This document shows positions 44,596 to 53,272 of a stretch of 64,000 nt of DNA, one piece after another. The DNA lies in assembly GCF_014650815.1 (NCBI RefSeq), contig NZ_BMVR01000004.1, positions 186,001 through 250,000 on the forward strand, in the 5' to 3' direction. Each line of letters opens with the position of its first letter. The stretch's first letter is position 1. This stretch comes from Streptomyces flavofungini. Its GTDB lineage: Bacteria; Actinomycetota; Actinomycetes; Streptomycetales; Streptomycetaceae. The position numbers and the translations under genes were made by a program. The notes under the pieces were generated by a model. It made no database searches, was not told the origin of the DNA, and saw only the letters and a list, made by a program, of their open reading frames with translations.

Positions 44596-45780
44596 TTGTC
44601 TTCCTCCGCTTTCCGTACCTCTTCCGCTTCTTCTGCTGCTTCCGCTGCTTCCCCGGTGTTCGCGGACACCGCTGCCTCCGGGGCCTCCGCCGTGCCCGCC
44701 GTGGATTCCCTCGTGCCGTACGGCTGGGACGAGGACTGGGCCGCCGCCTTCGCCCCGTACGCGGCGCAGGGGCTGCTGCCCGGCCGCGTCGTCCGCGTCG
44801 ACCGGGGCAGCTGCGACCTCGTCGTCACCACCGAAGGCGTCATCCGCGCCGACACCACGTACGTCACCCCGCACGACCCCCTGCGGGTCATCTGCACCGG
44901 CGACTGGGCGGCCGTCGACCCGATCGGCAGCGACCCCCGCTACGTACGCGCCTACCTGCCCCGGCGCACCTCGTTCGTGCGGTCCACCTCGTCCAAGCGG
45001 TCCGAGGGCCAGATCCTCGCCGCCAACGTCGACTACGCCGTCATCGCGGTGTCCCTGGCCGCCGAGCTCGACCTCGGCCGCATCGAACGGTTCCTCGCGC
45101 TCGGCTGGGAGTCCGGCGCCCAGCCCGTCGTCGTCCTCACCAAGGCCGACCTCGTGCCCGACGCCACCGCCCTGTCGTACCTCGTCGAGGACGTCGAGAC
45201 GACCGCGCCCGGCGTGCAGGTGCTGCCCGTCAGCGCCGCCGACGGCGACGGCGTCGACATCCTCGCCGCGACCCTCTCCGGCGGCACCTCGGTGCTGCTC
45301 GGCCAGTCCGGCGCGGGCAAGTCCACCCTCGCCAACGCGCTCGCCGGCGCCGACATCATGGACGTCCAGGCGATCCGCGACGTGGACGGCAAGGGGCGGC
45401 ACACCACCACCACCCGCAACCTGCTCGTCCTGCCCGGCGGGGGTGTCCTCATCGACACACCGGGGCTCCGCGGCGTCGGCCTCTACGACGCCGGGACCGG
45501 CGTCGGGCAGGTCTTCTCCGAGATCGAGGCACTGGCCGAGGGCTGCCGCTTCCAGGACTGCGCGCACGTCGCGGAGCCCGGCTGCGCGGTGCTCGCCGCC
45601 CTGGAGGACGGCACGCTCCCCGAGCGGCGCCTCGACAGCTACCGGAAGCTGATCCGGGAGAACCAGCGCATCGTCGCCAAGACCGACGCCCGGGTGCGGG
45701 CCGACATGCGCCGCGAGTGGAAGCGGCGCGGGGCCGAGGGCAAGGCGGCCATGGAGGCGAAGCGTGGGCGTCTGCGCTGA
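44596..45780 (+). CDS. rsgA: Small ribosomal subunit biogenesis GTPase RsgA
   Basis: Circularly permuted GTPase that helps mature the 30S subunit. Order of motifs is G4 TKADLV, then G1 GQSGAGKST, G2 region GKGRHTTTTRNL, G3 DTPG, as in RsgA/YjeQ. The N-terminal OB-fold part (PGRVVRVDRGSCDLVVTTEG, VICTGDWAAVD) and the C-terminal zinc region CRFQDCAHVAEPGCAV are present. The start is uncertain: TTG 44596 with AAGGG 6 bases upstream gives 394 residues with a Ser/Ala-rich extension of about 45; a later GTG is possible. Preceded by a small ORF with a strong ribosome site. Confidence 0.93.
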   Translation: MSSSAFRTSSASSAASAASPVFADTAASGASAVPAVDSLVPYGWDEDWAAAFAPYAAQGLLPGRVVRVDRGSCDLVVTTEGVIRADTTYVTPHDPLRVICTGDWAAVDPIGSDPRYVRAYLPRRTSFVRSTSSKRSEGQILAANVDYAVIAVSLAAELDLGRIERFLALGWESGAQPVVVLTKADLVPDATALSYLVEDVETTAPGVQVLPVSAADGDGVDILAATLSGGTSVLLGQSGAGKSTLANALAGADIMDVQAIRDVDGKGRHTTTTRNLLVLPGGGVLIDTPGLRGVGLYDAGTGVGQVFSEIEALAEGCRFQDCAHVAEPGCAVLAALEDGTLPERRLDSYRKLIRENQRIVAKTDARVRADMRREWKRRGAEGKAAMEAKRGRLR

Positions 45781-45828
45781 GCGCTCCGGTGGCCCGGGGT
45801 GATTCGACCTACGGGCCGGCGGGGGGCC

Positions 45829-45860
45829 GATCGCGCGGTTCCCCGCGCCCCTTCCAGGGG
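45829..45860 (+). repeat. Second copy of the GTTCCCCGCGCCCCTT intergenic repeat
   Basis: Near copy of 5451-5481 in the gap between rsgA and the Ada/AlkA gene. Its end CCCCTTCCAGGGG can form a small hairpin, which could terminate rsgA transcription. Confidence 0.45.
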
Positions 45861-45966
45861 CGTGCTGCCGCACCGGAGGCCGCTCGGTCCCCGGTGCGGC
45901 GGGGCCGCGAGCGTGGCGTCCGATTTCCGCTAGCACCTGTGCCCGTCCCGGCTCACACTGGATGAC

Positions 45967-47400
45967 GTGAGTGACCAGGACACCAGGTACGAAGCCGTCC
46001 GCAGCCGCGACGCCCGTTTCGACGGCGAGTTCTTCTTCGCCGTCGAGACGACCGGCATCTACTGCCGGCCGAGCTGCCCGGCCGTCACCCCCAAGCGCCA
46101 GAACGTCCGCTACTACCCGACGGCCGCCGCCGCGCAGAGCAACGGCTTCCGCGCCTGCCGCCGCTGCCGCCCCGACGCCGTGCCCGGCTCCGCCGAATGG
46201 AACGTCCGCGCCGACGTCGTCGGCCGGGCCATGCGGATGATCGGGGACGGCGTCGTCGACCGCGAGGGCGTCGGCGGCCTCGCCGTCCGGCTCGGCTACA
46301 GCGCCCGCCAGGTCCAGCGCCAGCTCACCGCCGAGCTCGGCGCGGGCCCGGTCGCGCTCGCCCGCGCCCAGCGCGCGCACACCGCGCGGGTGCTGCTGCA
46401 GACCACCGACCTGCCGGTCACCGAGATCGCGTTCGCGGCTGGATTCGCGAGCGTCCGGCAGTTCAACGACACCATCCGGGCGGTGTACGAGCTGACGCCC
46501 ACCGGCCTGCGCGCCGCCGCGCCCAAGCGGGGCGGCGGCCGCGGCACCCCCTCCGCCGGGATCCCGCTCCGCCTCGCCCACCGCGGCCCCTACCAGGCCG
46601 CCGCCGTCTTCGACCTGCTCGCCCACGAGGCACTGCCCGGCGTGGAGGACGTCAGCGGGGAGCGCGGCGCCCGGACGTACCGGCGCACGCTGCGGCTGCC
46701 GTACGCCTCCGGGATCGTCGCCGTCGAGGAGCGCGACGCGCGCAAGGGCGGCGACAGCCACCGCTGCGGCTGGCTCGAGGCCCGCCTCCACCTCACCGAC
46801 CTGCGCGACCTGACCACCGCCGTGCAGCGCCTTCGCGGGCTCTTCGACCTGGACGCCGACCCGTACGCCGTCGACGAGCGCCTGTCCGCCGACCCCCGCC
46901 TCGCCCCCCTCGTCCGCGCCCGCCCCGGCCTGCGCTCGCCGGGCGTCGCCGACCCGGAGGAGTTCGCGGTGCGGGCGGCCGTGGGCAGGGAGGAGGCGCG
47001 GCGGCTCGTCGTCGCGTACGGCACGCCGCTGTCGTCGCCGTGCGGCACGCTCACGCACGTCTTCCCGGCGCCCGAGGCCCTGGCCGAACGGGTCCCGCTC
47101 GCGGCCGCCCTCGCCGACGGCACCGTCCGCCTGGACGCGGGCGCCGACCGCGACGACGCCGAGCGGCACCTGCGCGCGGTGGACGGCGTCGACGCCGTCG
47201 CCGCCGCGGCCATCCGCACGCGCGCCCTCGGCGACCCGGACGTGGCCCCGCCGGGCGAGCCGGTGTCCGACGCATGGCGGCCGTGGCGGTCGTACGCGGT
47301 GCGTCATCTGCGGACGGAACGGGCAGCGGAACGGGCGGCGGAACAGGCGGCGGAGCCTGCGAGGTCGCACGGGGAGGAGCCCCACCTCCTGACGGCGTAG
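45967..47400 (+). CDS. Ada/AlkA-type DNA alkylation response protein with degenerate glycosylase domain
   Basis: 477 residues from GTG 45967. Ada zinc domain with four Cys (GIYCRPSCPA and NGFRACRRCRPD, about residues 33-70) that in Ada accepts methyl groups from phosphotriesters; an AraC helix-turn-helix (VGGLAVRLGYSARQVQRQLTAELG, LPVTEIAFAAGFASVRQFNDTIRAVYELTPTGLR); an AlkA N-terminal domain (LPYASGIVAVEE); and a HhH-GPD glycosylase domain that looks damaged. Where AlkA proteins have a GQQxS-type stretch this has RAAVGREEARRL; the hairpin LPGIGPWTA reads VDGVDAVAA; and the catalytic Asp region is cut short, reading ALGDPDVAPPGEPVSDAWRP before WRSYA. Likely a regulator/sensor with weak or no glycosylase activity. 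Confidence 0.85.
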   Translation: MSDQDTRYEAVRSRDARFDGEFFFAVETTGIYCRPSCPAVTPKRQNVRYYPTAAAAQSNGFRACRRCRPDAVPGSAEWNVRADVVGRAMRMIGDGVVDREGVGGLAVRLGYSARQVQRQLTAELGAGPVALARAQRAHTARVLLQTTDLPVTEIAFAAGFASVRQFNDTIRAVYELTPTGLRAAAPKRGGGRGTPSAGIPLRLAHRGPYQAAAVFDLLAHEALPGVEDVSGERGARTYRRTLRLPYASGIVAVEERDARKGGDSHRCGWLEARLHLTDLRDLTTAVQRLRGLFDLDADPYAVDERLSADPRLAPLVRARPGLRSPGVADPEEFAVRAAVGREEARRLVVAYGTPLSSPCGTLTHVFPAPEALAERVPLAAALADGTVRLDAGADRDDAERHLRAVDGVDAVAAAAIRTRALGDPDVAPPGEPVSDAWRPWRSYAVRHLRTERAAERAAEQAAEPARSHGEEPHLLTA

Positions 47401-47411
47401 GCGCCCGCACG

Positions 47412-47458
47412 GCAGCAGGGCGCTTCCGTGGCCTTGTGGCGCGGAAGCCCCCTGCTGC
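47412..47458. terminator. Bidirectional terminator hairpin
   Basis: 17-base arms GCAGCAGGGCGCTTCCG (47412-47428) and CGGAAGCCCCCTGCTGC (47442-47458), one mismatch, 13-base loop, between two convergent genes. Confidence 0.8.
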
Positions 47459-47489
47459 TTGCTCGACTCTGCTTAGCGGGTGGCGGAGT

Positions 47490-49583
47490 TCACCCCGTCC
47501 CGCCCAGGCCGTTCGTGCCGCGTCGGGCGCGTCGCATCGCGTACCAGCCCGCCGCCGTCAGCGCCGCCGCGAGTGCCGCCGCGCCGCCGATCGTCTGACC
47601 GGTCGAGGCCAGGCTGCCGCCCGAACCCGCGTTGCCGGTACCGCCGACGGTCCCGCCGGAGGCGCCGGCGCCGCCGGTGCCGGAGCCGTCCGTGTCCCCG
47701 GATCCGCCGGAGTCCGAGCCGCCCCCGTCGGAGCCGTCGTCGGACCCGCCGTCGTCCGGCCCGCCGTCACCATTGCCGTCCCCGCCCCCGGACCCGTCAC
47801 CCTCGGCGAACGTCACCGGCACCCGCACGTCCTGCGAGCGGTCGCCGGGGAGGGTGTGGTCCGCGCGGGTCGCGAGGACGCAGCGCGTGGTGAGGCAGTC
47901 CGTCGACGTGTCCTTCGCGTCGACGGTCAGCTCGACCTTGAAGGAACCGTCCTTGCCGTACGGGGTGGCCAGGTCCGCGCCGTGCGGCGGCGGGTTGTCG
48001 GAGATCCACGCCGACGCCTTCGAGCCGCCGTCCGTGGCCGCGCCGCCCACGCAGGGCGTCGGCGTCCTGCCCGGCCCGTTGTCGACGCACAGCGCTACGT
48101 AGATGCCCTTCTTCTCGTCGTAGCCCGTGCCCGACACGGTCAACTTCTGTTTTCTGGGCGCCAGTTCACTCACCGGCGTGACGGTCAGGCGCTGTCCCTG
48201 GGGTCCGGTCGCGGAGCCCTCGTCGTCCGGTTCGCCGCGGACCTTGAGGGTGGCGGGCGCCGAGTGGGCCCTACCGGCGTCATTGGTGAACTCGGCGCGG
48301 TAGCGGTGCCCGTCCTGCCGCGCACGGGCGGTGAAGGTGTACGAGGGTTTCGTGGCGCCGTCGACCGCGCTCCAGGAGCTGCCGCCGTCCGTGCTCTCCT
48401 GCCAGCGCACGGTCGGCTCGGGGGAGCCCTCCGCCCGTGCGGTGAGGGTGACTTCGGCCCCGGCGTCGGCCGTCACGTCGGCGGGCGACGCGGTGACCTT
48501 CGGCGGGGTGTCGCGTTCGATGCGGGTGATGCGGCCCTGGGCCGGGCTGGTCACGAACACCTCGGCGCCGCCCGGTGCCACGGCCACGGCCGCGTAGCCG
48601 AGTTGGGCCTCGTTGCCGGGCAGCGAGACCGGCTCGGCGACCGGCTTCAGGGTGCCGGTGTCGAGGACCGTCAGCGAGCCCCGGCCGTCGTAGTCGGGCG
48701 CGTCCGGATCGCCGACGTCCTGCCGGGCGACGTAGGCGCGGGAGCCGTCGAAGGCCACGTCCCGCGCCAGGTCCTTGCCGTCGACACTGCCGCGCGCCGC
48801 GCCGTCCGCGCCGAACACCATCACCGTGTGCTGCCGCCCGACCCACACCGAGCCGGTCGCCGGGTCGACGGCGGTGAAGCCCTCCGACCCATCCGTGACG
48901 GGGAGTTCGACGGTCTTCGTCACGGTGAAGGAGGTGGTGTCGACGCGGTACAGCTTGTTCTGCGCGAGGTCCGCCGACCACACCGCCTTGCGCGCGGTGT
49001 CGAGGGCGAACTGCCCGCCTCCCGGCAGCGTCAGGGTCCGCTCGGGCGCCCCGGTGGCAGTCTCGACCTCCGTCAGGACGGCGCCCTGCGCCACCAGCGT
49101 CGTCCCGTCCGTGAGGCCGGGCCCGACGTCGGTGACCTTGGCGCCCGGCAGCCAGACGCCCTTGGCCTCCGGGTCGCCGCCCTTGGCCGTGCCGAGGCCC
49201 TTGAGCGGATAGTGGAAGACGACGCCGTCGCCCGGCAGCGGCGCGGCGATCTTGCGGACGGCCGACTCGCGCGGCACGCCGTTCGAGCCCGGCGCCTTGG
49301 CGGTCCGGCCGCGCACCGCGCCGCTGGACCGGTCGAGCACGTACAGCCCCATCTCGTTGACGTCCGCCGTCCCCGTGTCGTCGTCGGAACCGACGTACAA
49401 CTTCTTCGCATCGGGGTGGATCAGTACGTCGAGCGGTCGTCCGGCCGTCGTGAAGTCGCCCGTGCGCCGGTAACTCACCTTCTCCTCCTGGGAGTCGGTG
49501 CCCTCCGGGCCCGCGGGGGCGAAGCCCGTGGAGAGGGTGGCGAGCGTCAGCGCCGACGCGGTCAGCAGCGAGGTGCGTCTCAT
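47490..49583 (-). CDS. Secreted surface protein with beta-propeller, Ig-like and LAxTG sorting signal
   Basis: 697 residues. Signal peptide (RRTSLLTASALTLATLSTGFA), YVTN-like beta-propeller repeats (about 40-360: HPDAKKLYVGSDDD, TARKAVWSADLAQNKLYRVDT, DPATGSVWVGRQHTVMVFG), an Ig-like domain (about 370-455, PPKVTASPADVTADAGAEVTLTARAEG), a domain (about 470-600) also found alone in the neighbouring protein, a Gly/Ser/Asp-rich linker, then LASTG (about 656), a TM helix and an Arg tail MRRARRG. LAxTG is the target of class E sortases, so it should be anchored to the cell wall. Co-transcribed with the upstream gene from an iron box; a role in iron or heme capture is inferred. Confidence 0.85.
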   Translation of the reverse strand: MRRTSLLTASALTLATLSTGFAPAGPEGTDSQEEKVSYRRTGDFTTAGRPLDVLIHPDAKKLYVGSDDDTGTADVNEMGLYVLDRSSGAVRGRTAKAPGSNGVPRESAVRKIAAPLPGDGVVFHYPLKGLGTAKGGDPEAKGVWLPGAKVTDVGPGLTDGTTLVAQGAVLTEVETATGAPERTLTLPGGGQFALDTARKAVWSADLAQNKLYRVDTTSFTVTKTVELPVTDGSEGFTAVDPATGSVWVGRQHTVMVFGADGAARGSVDGKDLARDVAFDGSRAYVARQDVGDPDAPDYDGRGSLTVLDTGTLKPVAEPVSLPGNEAQLGYAAVAVAPGGAEVFVTSPAQGRITRIERDTPPKVTASPADVTADAGAEVTLTARAEGSPEPTVRWQESTDGGSSWSAVDGATKPSYTFTARARQDGHRYRAEFTNDAGRAHSAPATLKVRGEPDDEGSATGPQGQRLTVTPVSELAPRKQKLTVSGTGYDEKKGIYVALCVDNGPGRTPTPCVGGAATDGGSKASAWISDNPPPHGADLATPYGKDGSFKVELTVDAKDTSTDCLTTRCVLATRADHTLPGDRSQDVRVPVTFAEGDGSGGGDGNGDGGPDDGGSDDGSDGGGSDSGGSGDTDGSGTGGAGASGGTVGGTGNAGSGGSLASTGQTIGGAAALAAALTAAGWYAMRRARRGTNGLGGTG

Positions 49584-49599
49584 CGCGTGGTCGTCCGGA

Positions 49600-50133
49600 C
49601 TACTGGAAGGCGACCGGGATGTGCACGTCGTACTTGCGGTCGCCGGAGTCGAAGTGGTCGGCGCGCGTCACGATCGCGCACTCCACCGTCTCGCCGCACA
49701 CCTGGCCGTTGCCCAGGTCGGCCTTCACGTGGATTTTCACGGAGAAGCTGCCGCCCGCGGCGAAGCGGGAGCTGTTCGGCACCGTGCCGCCGCCGACGTT
49801 GGACACCCAGTGCGAGGCGCCGGTCGTGCCGGACTGGTCCTGGCCGCCCAGGCACGGCGTCGGCTTGTTGGCGCCGGGCGCCCCGGTCACGGCGCACAGG
49901 CTGACGTACACGCCCTGCCCGGTGTTGTAGCCCTTGCCGGAGACCGTGACGTTGGCGCCCGCGGCCGCCGCCGAGTCCGGGCCGGTCAGCTGGAGTTGGT
50001 ACGTCTTGCCGCCGTCGGTGATGGTGCGCTCGGCCGTGACGTCGGCCGCCGCCGCGGAACCGGCGAAGGCGGCGGTGAGCGCGGCGGCGGCGAGGGCGGT
50101 GACGCAGGCGCGGACGTGAGTGCGGGTGGGCAT
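49600..50133 (-). CDS. Secreted single-domain protein (neocarzinostatin-like Ig fold)
   Basis: 177 residues from ATG 50133 (AGAGAGG about 11 bases upstream; a GTG four codons earlier is too close to it). Signal peptide RTHVRACVTALAAAALTAAFAGSAAAA, then one beta-sandwich domain with VTVSGKGYNTGQGVYVSLCAVTG, PTPCLGG, GSFSVKIHVKADLG, and ECAIVTRADHFDSGDRKYDVHIPVAF. Two Cys pairs likely form disulfides. The same domain occurs in the C-terminal part of the LAxTG protein, 16 bases downstream. An iron box lies about 55 bp before the start, so it should be made under iron starvation. In other Streptomyces such domains occur near HtaA-type heme-binding proteins. Confidence 0.8.
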   Translation of the reverse strand: MPTRTHVRACVTALAAAALTAAFAGSAAAADVTAERTITDGGKTYQLQLTGPDSAAAAGANVTVSGKGYNTGQGVYVSLCAVTGAPGANKPTPCLGGQDQSGTTGASHWVSNVGGGTVPNSSRFAAGGSFSVKIHVKADLGNGQVCGETVECAIVTRADHFDSGDRKYDVHIPVAFQ

Positions 50134-50187
50134 GGTGGACGGCACCTCTCTGGGTGTCGGGGAAGAGGCACGCCTGAGCGAGCCTCA

Positions 50188-50210
50188 ACTTAGGTAAGGC
50201 ATACCTAAGT
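50188..50210 (-). promoter_or_regulatory. Iron box (DmdR/IdeR-type operator)
   Basis: Perfect dyad ACTTAGGTA-AGGCA-TACCTAAGT; the inner 19 bases TTAGGTAAGGCATACCTAA (50190-50208) match the DmdR1/IdeR consensus TTAGGTTAGGCTAACCTAA at almost every position. It lies between the divergent-side GH95 gene end and the secreted-protein start, so it controls 50133-47490. Confidence 0.92.
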
Positions 50211-50238
50211 CTTTTTGGCTCGTGGTGTCAACGCCCCG

Positions 50239-52653
50239 TCAGTTCGCGGGCAGCCCCCACCTCGGGGCGTCCGCGTTCGGCTCGACCGGCCTGATCCGCA
50301 GGTCGGGACGGTCGCCCCGGGCCGTGATCAGCGCCGAGCCGCCCTTGCCGAGGGTGATCCGGAGCGCGCCGCCGCCCGCGTCCGCGACCGGCAGGGGTCG
50401 CCCGCGTCCGTCCCGCACCTCGACCGGCCCCGCGATGCCGTGCCGCACGACGCACGGCGCGCCCGCCTCGCTCACCAGGCGCACCCAGCGGGTCGCCCCC
50501 TGCTCGCGCACCGCGCTGAGCAGGAACGCCCCTTGGGTGCGGAAGTCGTGGACCACCAGGTCCCGCCATGCGGCGGGCAGCGCCGGGAACACGCGGATGA
50601 CGTCGCCCCAGGACTGGCACACCATGTCGTGCAGCGACTGCGCGGCCGACAGCGGCGTCTCGATGACCGGACCCGACTCCTTGTACATGGTGTTCGCCTG
50701 GATGAACCGGTTCATCAGCTCGCCCAGGTACCTGAGCGCGTCCTCGCCCTTGCCGAGCAGCGCCGAGATCGACGCCGCACCCGTGAACGTGTAGCCCTGC
50801 AGGGCGCCTTCGAAGCCGACCCAGTGCGCGAGGGACTTCTCGATCAGCGCCTTCTCGGCGGCCGTCCGGCCCGTCACCTCGTACAGCGGGTAGACCGCGA
50901 GCAGGTGCGAGTAGTGGCGGTGCGACTTCGCGAAGGGGATGTCCGCGCCGATCATGTAGCCGTTCGCGTCCGTCGGGTACGCGGCCCGCCTGGCCAGGAC
51001 CTCACGCCAGCGCGGCGCCAACGCATCGTCCACACCCAGGAGTTCGGCAACTTCCAGGAGAGTGCGGCAGCCCCACGTGAGCAGCATCAGGTCGTAGTTG
51101 CAGTCGCGGCTGTTGCCGCCGTACTCGGGGGAGAAGGTCGCCGGGAGGTGCATCTTGCCGTCCGGGCCCGGCTGGAGGAAGTGCAGGTAGTAGTTCACGG
51201 CGCCGCGCAGCAGGGGGAAGAGGGTGTCGCGCAGGATCGCGGTGTCCATGGTGTGGCGGTAGCTCAGCCAGACGTTGTGCAGCGCCCAGGTGAGGTTGCC
51301 GACCTCGGGGGTCGGCGGGTCCTGGCCCGGAACGCCCACGCCGTAGCCGCCGCCTGTGACCGAGGCGCCGTTGACCAGACGGGTGTCGGTGGTGCGGGGC
51401 ACGCCGAGGGAGTCCGCGCGGTACGGCGCGGCCACCTCCTTGGCGAGGTTGTCCCGGAACTCGCTCAACGCCCGCGTGACGGCGTCGAGTTCGAGGTGGT
51501 TGGAGCCGTGGATCAACCAGTACTCCAACTGCACGTTCAGGTTCCACCAGGTGTTCGGCCACGGCGTCGGCTCCAGCCAGGGGCCGCAGGTCGCCATCAC
51601 CGGGGCGTCGCGGCGGGCCGCTGCCGCCGTCTTGTAGAGCTGGATCCAGTAGAAGCGCTGCATGCGGGCGTCCGGCAGCGACAGGAAGCTCTTGCGGTAG
51701 TAGGCGCCCCACCAGGCGCGGTGCGGGGCGGTGAGGGCGTCGTACGGCAGCCGGGCGGCGGCCCGGACCGCGCGCACCGCCCGGTCGCGGGCCGTGGTCT
51801 TCGGGTGCGAGTGCGCCACGTGGACGTACAACGTCCGCGCCTGGCCCCGTCGTTGCTCCCGCCAAGCGGTGACGTGCCGGCCGCCCGCGAGCAGCGGCTG
51901 CACGGCCGCCGACACGCCGTCGTGGCTCTCGACGCGCGCGGGCGGATTGCCCTCGTAGCCCGTCGGCAGCGGCTTGAACGCGGCCCGCGGGCTGATCGCC
52001 TCCGCCGGGTGGAACACCCAGCGGAAGCCGCGCTCGCCCGCGCTCGCGGTCACCTCCACGGCGAGGACGGACCGCGTGCTGTGCACGTGCGCCCGGACGC
52101 GGAGCGTGCCCCGGTCCGTGGTGAGCGTCCCCGTCAGCTCGGCGTCGCGCAGCCGCAGCCGCCAGTCGATGCCGGTGATCGCCCCGACGGGCTCCAGCGT
52201 GAAGTGGCCGATCGGCAGCCGCGCGAGGCCGAACAGCGAGCCGAACTCCGGGCGGTGGTCCTGCACCTCGGAGTGCTGCACGTTGAACCGGACGGCCGTC
52301 GTCTCACGGCCCGGCTCGGCGTAGATCCCGGAGCCGAGGAAGCCGTTGCCCAGGAACGGGCCCTCGTACCAGGTCCTCGGCAGCCGCTGCCAGACCATGT
52401 CCGCGTCGTCGAGGACGGTGCGCCAGGGGTCCGGTGCGGTGCGTCCCTCGGTCCGTGGGGTGGCCGCCGACGCGGCCTGCGCGGCCTGGGTGGGAAGTCC
52501 TCCGGCGAGCAGCGCCCCGCCGACCGCGGGTCCGGTCGCGAGCACGGCTCTTCGGGAAGGGCTGGAGGAGCGGGCAGGGCGGGAGGCACTGGACGGGCTG
52601 GACGGGCTGGGCGAGGGGGAGGAGCTGGGCATCAGGCCTCCTGGCCGAGTCAT
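50239..52653 (-). CDS. Tat-secreted glycoside hydrolase of the GH95 (alpha-L-fucosidase-like) type
   Basis: 804 residues from ATG 52653; a second ATG 7 codons on has AGGAGG 4 bases upstream and is equally possible. A Ser/Pro-rich start leads to a Tat signal SRRAVLATGPAVGGALLAGG. The N-terminal domain (LPRTWYEGPFLGNGFLGSGIYAEPGRETTAVRFNV) and the (alpha/alpha)6 barrel (WWGAYYRKSFLSLPDARMQRFYWIQLYKTAAAAR, NTWWNLNVQLEYWLIHGSNH, FSPEYGGNSRDCNYDLMLLTWGCRTLLE, KSHRHYSHLLAVYPLYEV) match glycosyl hydrolase 95 / six-hairpin proteins that cut terminal fucose or galactose. Substrate not certain. Strong promoter just upstream. Confidence 0.8.
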   Translation of the reverse strand: MTRPGGLMPSSSPSPSPSSPSSASRPARSSSPSRRAVLATGPAVGGALLAGGLPTQAAQAASAATPRTEGRTAPDPWRTVLDDADMVWQRLPRTWYEGPFLGNGFLGSGIYAEPGRETTAVRFNVQHSEVQDHRPEFGSLFGLARLPIGHFTLEPVGAITGIDWRLRLRDAELTGTLTTDRGTLRVRAHVHSTRSVLAVEVTASAGERGFRWVFHPAEAISPRAAFKPLPTGYEGNPPARVESHDGVSAAVQPLLAGGRHVTAWREQRRGQARTLYVHVAHSHPKTTARDRAVRAVRAAARLPYDALTAPHRAWWGAYYRKSFLSLPDARMQRFYWIQLYKTAAAARRDAPVMATCGPWLEPTPWPNTWWNLNVQLEYWLIHGSNHLELDAVTRALSEFRDNLAKEVAAPYRADSLGVPRTTDTRLVNGASVTGGGYGVGVPGQDPPTPEVGNLTWALHNVWLSYRHTMDTAILRDTLFPLLRGAVNYYLHFLQPGPDGKMHLPATFSPEYGGNSRDCNYDLMLLTWGCRTLLEVAELLGVDDALAPRWREVLARRAAYPTDANGYMIGADIPFAKSHRHYSHLLAVYPLYEVTGRTAAEKALIEKSLAHWVGFEGALQGYTFTGAASISALLGKGEDALRYLGELMNRFIQANTMYKESGPVIETPLSAAQSLHDMVCQSWGDVIRVFPALPAAWRDLVVHDFRTQGAFLLSAVREQGATRWVRLVSEAGAPCVVRHGIAGPVEVRDGRGRPLPVADAGGGALRITLGKGGSALITARGDRPDLRIRPVEPNADAPRWGLPAN

Positions 52654-52673
52654 CGGATCTCTCTCGGTGCTGG

Positions 52674-52702
52674 AGGCTAGAGATGGCACTGGGGTACGTC
52701 AA
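52674..52702 (-). promoter_or_regulatory. Strong promoter of the GH95-type gene
   Basis: On the minus strand -35 TTGACG (52697-52702), exactly 17 bp, -10 TAGCCT (52674-52679), about 20 bases before the ATG at 52653. Confidence 0.75.
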
Positions 52703-52744
52703 TGAGTCGGTAGAGGTCGGATGTAAAAGTGCCGCTGGCGGACC

Positions 52745-53230
52745 TCAGCTGCCCCAGACAGCCGCCCCCACCCACGCCCCCACGATCAGCAGGCACGCGA
52801 ACAGCTCCACGAACACGCTCCACCCCCCGGCCCGCAGCGCCGTCCGCACCGCCGTCATCGCCTCCCCGCGCCCGCCGAGCCGTATCCGCTCCGCCAGATA
52901 GATCCCCCCGACGAACCCCGGCAGCGCCCCGAGCACCGGCACCAGGCAGAACCCGACCAGGGCGCCCCCGCCCGCGTACGCCGCCATCCGGTGCGTCGCC
53001 CCCGACTCGCGCAGCCGTCGCGGCGGGAGCTGCCAGCGCACGGCCTGGGACAGCAGGAGCACCAGGGTCGCGCCGACCAGGACGCCCCAGGCGAGCCCGT
53101 TCGGGTCCTGCAGCGCCCACCACGCGGTCCCGGCCCATACGAGCCAGGACCCCGGTACGCCGGGCACCAGCACTCCGCACAGGCCGAGCAGCATCACCAC
53201 GCCGACCAGCAGGAGTTCCCACGCTCCCAT
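52745..53230 (-). CDS. DUF456 family membrane protein
   Basis: 161 residues, four to five TM segments (about 5-22, 28-45, 48-65, 84-108, 135-158). The family motif PGVPGSWLVWAGTAWWALQ near the N-terminus and the glycine-rich ALPGFVGGIYLAERIRLG identify DUF456. Function unknown. Read in the same direction as the regulator upstream, 42 bp away. Confidence 0.88.
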   Translation of the reverse strand: MGAWELLLVGVVMLLGLCGVLVPGVPGSWLVWAGTAWWALQDPNGLAWGVLVGATLVLLLSQAVRWQLPPRRLRESGATHRMAAYAGGGALVGFCLVPVLGALPGFVGGIYLAERIRLGGRGEAMTAVRTALRAGGWSVFVELFACLLIVGAWVGAAVWGS

Positions 53231-53272
53231 CTGCCCAGAGTGCAGGAGCGGGTACGAAACCGCAGGTCGGGG

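Noticed and set aside
44167..47385. 1072-codon open frame on the minus strand across rsgA and the Ada/AlkA gene
   Set aside because: It is the antisense shadow of two clear genes; its translation is a Gly/Arg/Ala/Val-rich low-complexity string with no motifs, as expected from high-GC codon bias.
46197..49904. 1235-codon open frame on the plus strand
   Set aside because: Overlaps the Ada/AlkA gene in another frame and runs antisense through the LAxTG gene; Arg/Pro/Ala-rich, no domain.
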